Below, piece by piece: positions 62,006 through 64,000 of a stretch of 64,000 bases of DNA. Made by a program: the position numbers and the translations under genes. How positions within the stretch are numbered: the stretch's first letter is position 1; each line of letters begins with the position of its first letter. The notes below the pieces were generated by a model, which had not been told where the DNA came from, did not search any database, and saw nothing but the letters and a program-made list of their open reading frames with translations. The stretch comes from Pseudomonas sp. RIT-PI-q (lineage in GTDB: Bacteria; Pseudomonadota; Gammaproteobacteria; Pseudomonadales; Pseudomonadaceae): NCBI RefSeq assembly GCF_001297125.1, contig NZ_LHPC01000028.1:62001-126000 (forward strand), read 5' to 3'.

Positions 62006-62827
62006 TTAGCCTTGAGAATTTTGTAGGTGGTCCATGCTTGCACCGATCGCCTGTTCGATGTCTGCCAGCCCATGGACGCTATCGGCGAATGGTTCGAACG
62101 ACAGGTATCCGCTGTAACCGGTGCTGAGCAAGGTGTTGATCTGCTCTGCGTTGCCGAGGATGTCGCCCTCGCCCACCAGCACCCGATGGCCATCGCGGAT
62201 GCTCGCCAGCGGAGCCTCGGCATCCTCGACGCCGGAGATGTGCACCAGCCCGGTCAGCTCGGGAAAGAACTCCTGCTCGCCGGCCAGGTGATGGTGAAAG
62301 GTGTCGTGGACCAGCCGGAACACATCCAGCCCGCCAATGGCCTTGATCGCATCCACGGCCGTGCGCTTGCGACGCAGCGAGCATTCTTCAAAACCCAGCG
62401 GCTCGATGAAACCGAGCAGGCCGTGATCGCGCAGGATCGGCGCCAGCTCGGTCAACGCGGTACGTAAACCCGAAGCGCGTCCGGCTTCGTTGCGCGAATC
62501 GGCGCGATCATTCAGCGGGCACATGACCAGCCCCTGGGCGCCGCAATCACGGGCATACGCGGCAAGCTTCAAGGCCTGGGCACGGCGCTGGTCATTCCAC
62601 ACATCGAACGGGTACAGCGCGTTGATCGACAGCACGCTGATGCCTTTGGCCGCGCACAATTCACGCACGCGTTCAGGCGCGGTGCCGTCTTCGATCTCGA
62701 CACCTTTAAGGTCGTTGCGGATCTCGATGGCGTCGGCCTTGAGGGTCACCGCCAGCTCAATGAATGCCGGCAGGGACAAACGGGGGGCGACCATACGGTT
62801 CAGGGCGAAACGCAGGGGCTTGCTCAT
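62006..62827 (-). CDS. IolI-like sugar phosphate isomerase/epimerase (inosose isomerase)
   Basis: A 273-residue TIM-barrel protein of the AP-endonuclease-2-like (xylose-isomerase-like) fold. Metal-ligand-type residues are seen in [15 protein letters not shown] (Glu), [12 protein letters not shown] (His/Asp) and [10 protein letters not shown] (Glu). In inositol clusters this family isomerises 2-keto-myo-inositol to 1-keto-D-chiro-inositol. Its place between iolB and iolD supports that reading, but a general isomerase role cannot be excluded. Confidence 0.82.
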   Translation of the reverse strand: MSKPLRFALNRMVAPRLSLPAFIELAVTLKADAIEIRNDLKGVEIEDGTAPERVRELCAAKGISVLSINALYPFDVWNDQRRAQALKLAAYARDCGAQGLVMCPLNDRADSRNEAGRASGLRTALTELAPILRDHGLLGFIEPLGFEECSLRRKRTAVDAIKAIGGLDVFRLVHDTFHHHLAGEQEFFPELTGLVHISGVEDAEAPLASIRDGHRVLVGEGDILGNAEQINTLLSTGYSGYLSFEPFADSVHGLADIEQAIGASMDHLQNSQG

Positions 62828-62856
62828 TGTTCTTGTTCTCCGTGCAAGGGTTGGAA

Positions 62857-63669
62857 TCAGAGGTCCATTAGCCAGCTGTGCTGCGGGTCGTTATGAAACT
62901 GCCAGACGCGTTTCGGGCCGGCCATTACGTTCAGGTAATAGGACTCGTAACCGTAGGGCACGCTGACCGGGTGATAGCCTTTGGGCACGACGACAAGGTC
63001 GCTGTTTTCCACGGCCATGGCCTGATCAATGCTGCGGTCGTCGGTGTAGACCCGCTGGAACACGAAGCCCTGGGGCGGGTTGATCTGGTGGTAATAGGTT
63101 TCTTCAAGAAAGCTCTGGTGCGGCAGATCGTCGGTGTCGTGCTTGTGCGGCGGGTAGCTTGAGGAGTGCCCCGACGGCGTGCGCACTTCCACCACCAACA
63201 GCGAATGAGCAGGCTCTGTGTCCGGCAGGATGTCGCAGACATAACGCGTATTGGCGCCCTTGCCGCGCACGCTGCGCTTCATGGTTTCGGGTGTGATCAG
63301 GCGTGGACCGAGGCCATTGCTGGTCGAACCGGGCGCGGCACACACGGCGATTTGCACATCGCTGAGCGCGACCACTTGCGCCTGACTGCCGGGCGGCAAG
63401 TACGCGGCGAAGGGTGATTTGTCTTCGAACACCGACAGACGATCACCAATGTTGTCCCAGTCGAACGCGCCCTGCCCCGGTGCTTCGCCCTTGAGGCTGA
63501 TGCGTCCGCTGAGCAGCACCAGGCACAACTCTTTATCACCCGCCGCAACCGGCAAGGTTTCGCCGAGGCTCAAGCGGTAGGCAGCGAAACCGACGTACTC
63601 CAGCTCACCGTTGCCCAACTCGACCATGGTCCGGCCTCGGGCATTGCTTTTGACCAGCAAGCTCATCAT
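62857..63669 (-). CDS. iolB: 5-deoxy-glucuronate isomerase
   Basis: A 270-residue bicupin that converts 5-deoxy-D-glucuronate to 2-deoxy-5-keto-D-gluconate. Metal-site residues are seen in YPPHKHDTDDLPHQSFLEET (His, His, Glu) and a later His in PKGYHPVSVPYGYESYYLNV. The C-terminus reads HNDPQHSWLMDL. Two adjacent ATG codons (63669 and 63666) can serve as start; the first overlaps the iolE stop as ATGA, so translation is coupled. Confidence 0.92.
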   Translation of the reverse strand: MMSLLVKSNARGRTMVELGNGELEYVGFAAYRLSLGETLPVAAGDKELCLVLLSGRISLKGEAPGQGAFDWDNIGDRLSVFEDKSPFAAYLPPGSQAQVVALSDVQIAVCAAPGSTSNGLGPRLITPETMKRSVRGKGANTRYVCDILPDTEPAHSLLVVEVRTPSGHSSSYPPHKHDTDDLPHQSFLEETYYHQINPPQGFVFQRVYTDDRSIDQAMAVENSDLVVVPKGYHPVSVPYGYESYYLNVMAGPKRVWQFHNDPQHSWLMDL

Positions 63670-64000
63670 GCAATCCTCTCGTCGAGCAGCGTACGCAAAG
63701 TGTCGAAGCCTTTCTTGGCGTAGACATAACTCGGTGCGACCGCCGGATCCTGTTCGGCTTCGACCACCAGCCAGCCGTGGTAGTCGTTGGCCAGCAAAAC
63801 GTCGAGCAGTGCGGCGAAATCGATGTCGCCATCCCCCGGCACGGTGAAGGTGCCATTGATGATGCAGTCCGGGAAACTCCACAGGTTGTTGCGCGCCAGT
63901 TGCACCACCGGTTTGCGCACGTCCTTGAAATGCACGTGGCAGATGCGTTCGATGTGTTTGCGCAGGACGTGCAACGGTTCGCCGCCGCCCATGTAGCAAT
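63666..64000 (-). CDS. iolE: inosose dehydratase (5' partial)
   Basis: The C-terminal 110 or so residues of a TIM-barrel dehydratase that converts scyllo-inosose to the diketone used by IolD. Family features are ICHVHFKDVRKP, NGTFTVPGDGDIDFAALLD and GWLVVEAEQDPAVAPSY, with the metal-binding Glu in VVEAEQ. The gene enters from the right edge and its start lies outside the window. It overlaps iolB by 4 bp. Confidence 0.9.
   Translation of the reverse strand, partial: CYMGGGEPLHVLRKHIERICHVHFKDVRKPVVQLARNNLWSFPDCIINGTFTVPGDGDIDFAALLDVLLANDYHGWLVVEAEQDPAVAPSYVYAKKGFDTLRTLLDERIA

Overview
The window is Pseudomonas chromosome, most probably from the P. fluorescens group. The support is high-GC coding sequence, GTAGGAGC/GCTCCTAC palindromic repeats of the Pseudomonas REP type in most intergenic gaps, and the gene order LysR regulator / 3-mercaptopropionate dioxygenase / rhodanese, which I recall from P. 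aeruginosa PA2601-PA2603. No tRNA, rRNA, CRISPR array, insertion sequence or prophage gene was seen.

Positions 1-51.8 kb form an organosulfur island. It starts with the 3' end of an SsuD-like monooxygenase, a GST/TetR divergent pair, a class II aldolase and a LysR regulator. The thiol-oxidising pair (thiol dioxygenase and four-domain rhodanese, 4.6-6.8 kb) follows. Next come a TauD-type dioxygenase with a TonB receptor (7.2-10.7 kb), and an operon with a flavoprotein, a ferredoxin, two sulfonate-type binding proteins, a DszA/NtaA-type monooxygenase and a peroxiredoxin-like protein (11.0-17.1 kb). After an eight-unit 117-bp repeat array come an acyl-CoA-dehydrogenase-like protein and a D-2-hydroxyacid dehydrogenase (18.2-20.3 kb). 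The unit at 20.8-27.8 kb holds two TonB receptors flanking a Tat-exported amine oxidase and a secreted RidA.

On the minus strand, 38.96 to 28.2 kb reads as one unit: aldolase, Tat-exported binding protein, TonB receptor, flavin monooxygenase and a complete peptide-type ABC importer. An MFS transporter and another monooxygenase follow. The unit at 50.0-42.4 kb encodes two binding proteins, a monooxygenase, the only SsuBC-type permease/ATPase pair in the window, and a cytoplasmic BisC/DMSO-reductase-like molybdoenzyme. A molbindin, a sixth sulfonate-type binding protein and a PAS chemoreceptor complete the island. The inferred logic is TonB-dependent capture of organosulfur compounds, periplasmic processing and binding, ABC import, and FMNH2-, 2-oxoglutarate- or molybdenum-dependent release of sulfur under sulfur limitation. 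No flavin reductase gene is present in the window.

From 53.8 kb to the right edge lies a minus-strand inositol catabolism and uptake cluster: iolE (partial), iolB, an iolI-like gene, iolD, iolG, a second Gfo/Idh/MocA oxidoreductase, and a CUT2 sugar ABC importer (binding protein, ATPase, permease).

The most notable non-coding signal is a short leader motif, GACCCCT(N)nGGYGGAGG. It occurs ahead of four separate sulfur transcription units; three of these also share an AT-rich box abutting a TTYACA -35 element. A pair of near-identical operators exactly 50 bp apart in the GST/TetR gap, and likely operators before the inositol importer, are also described.
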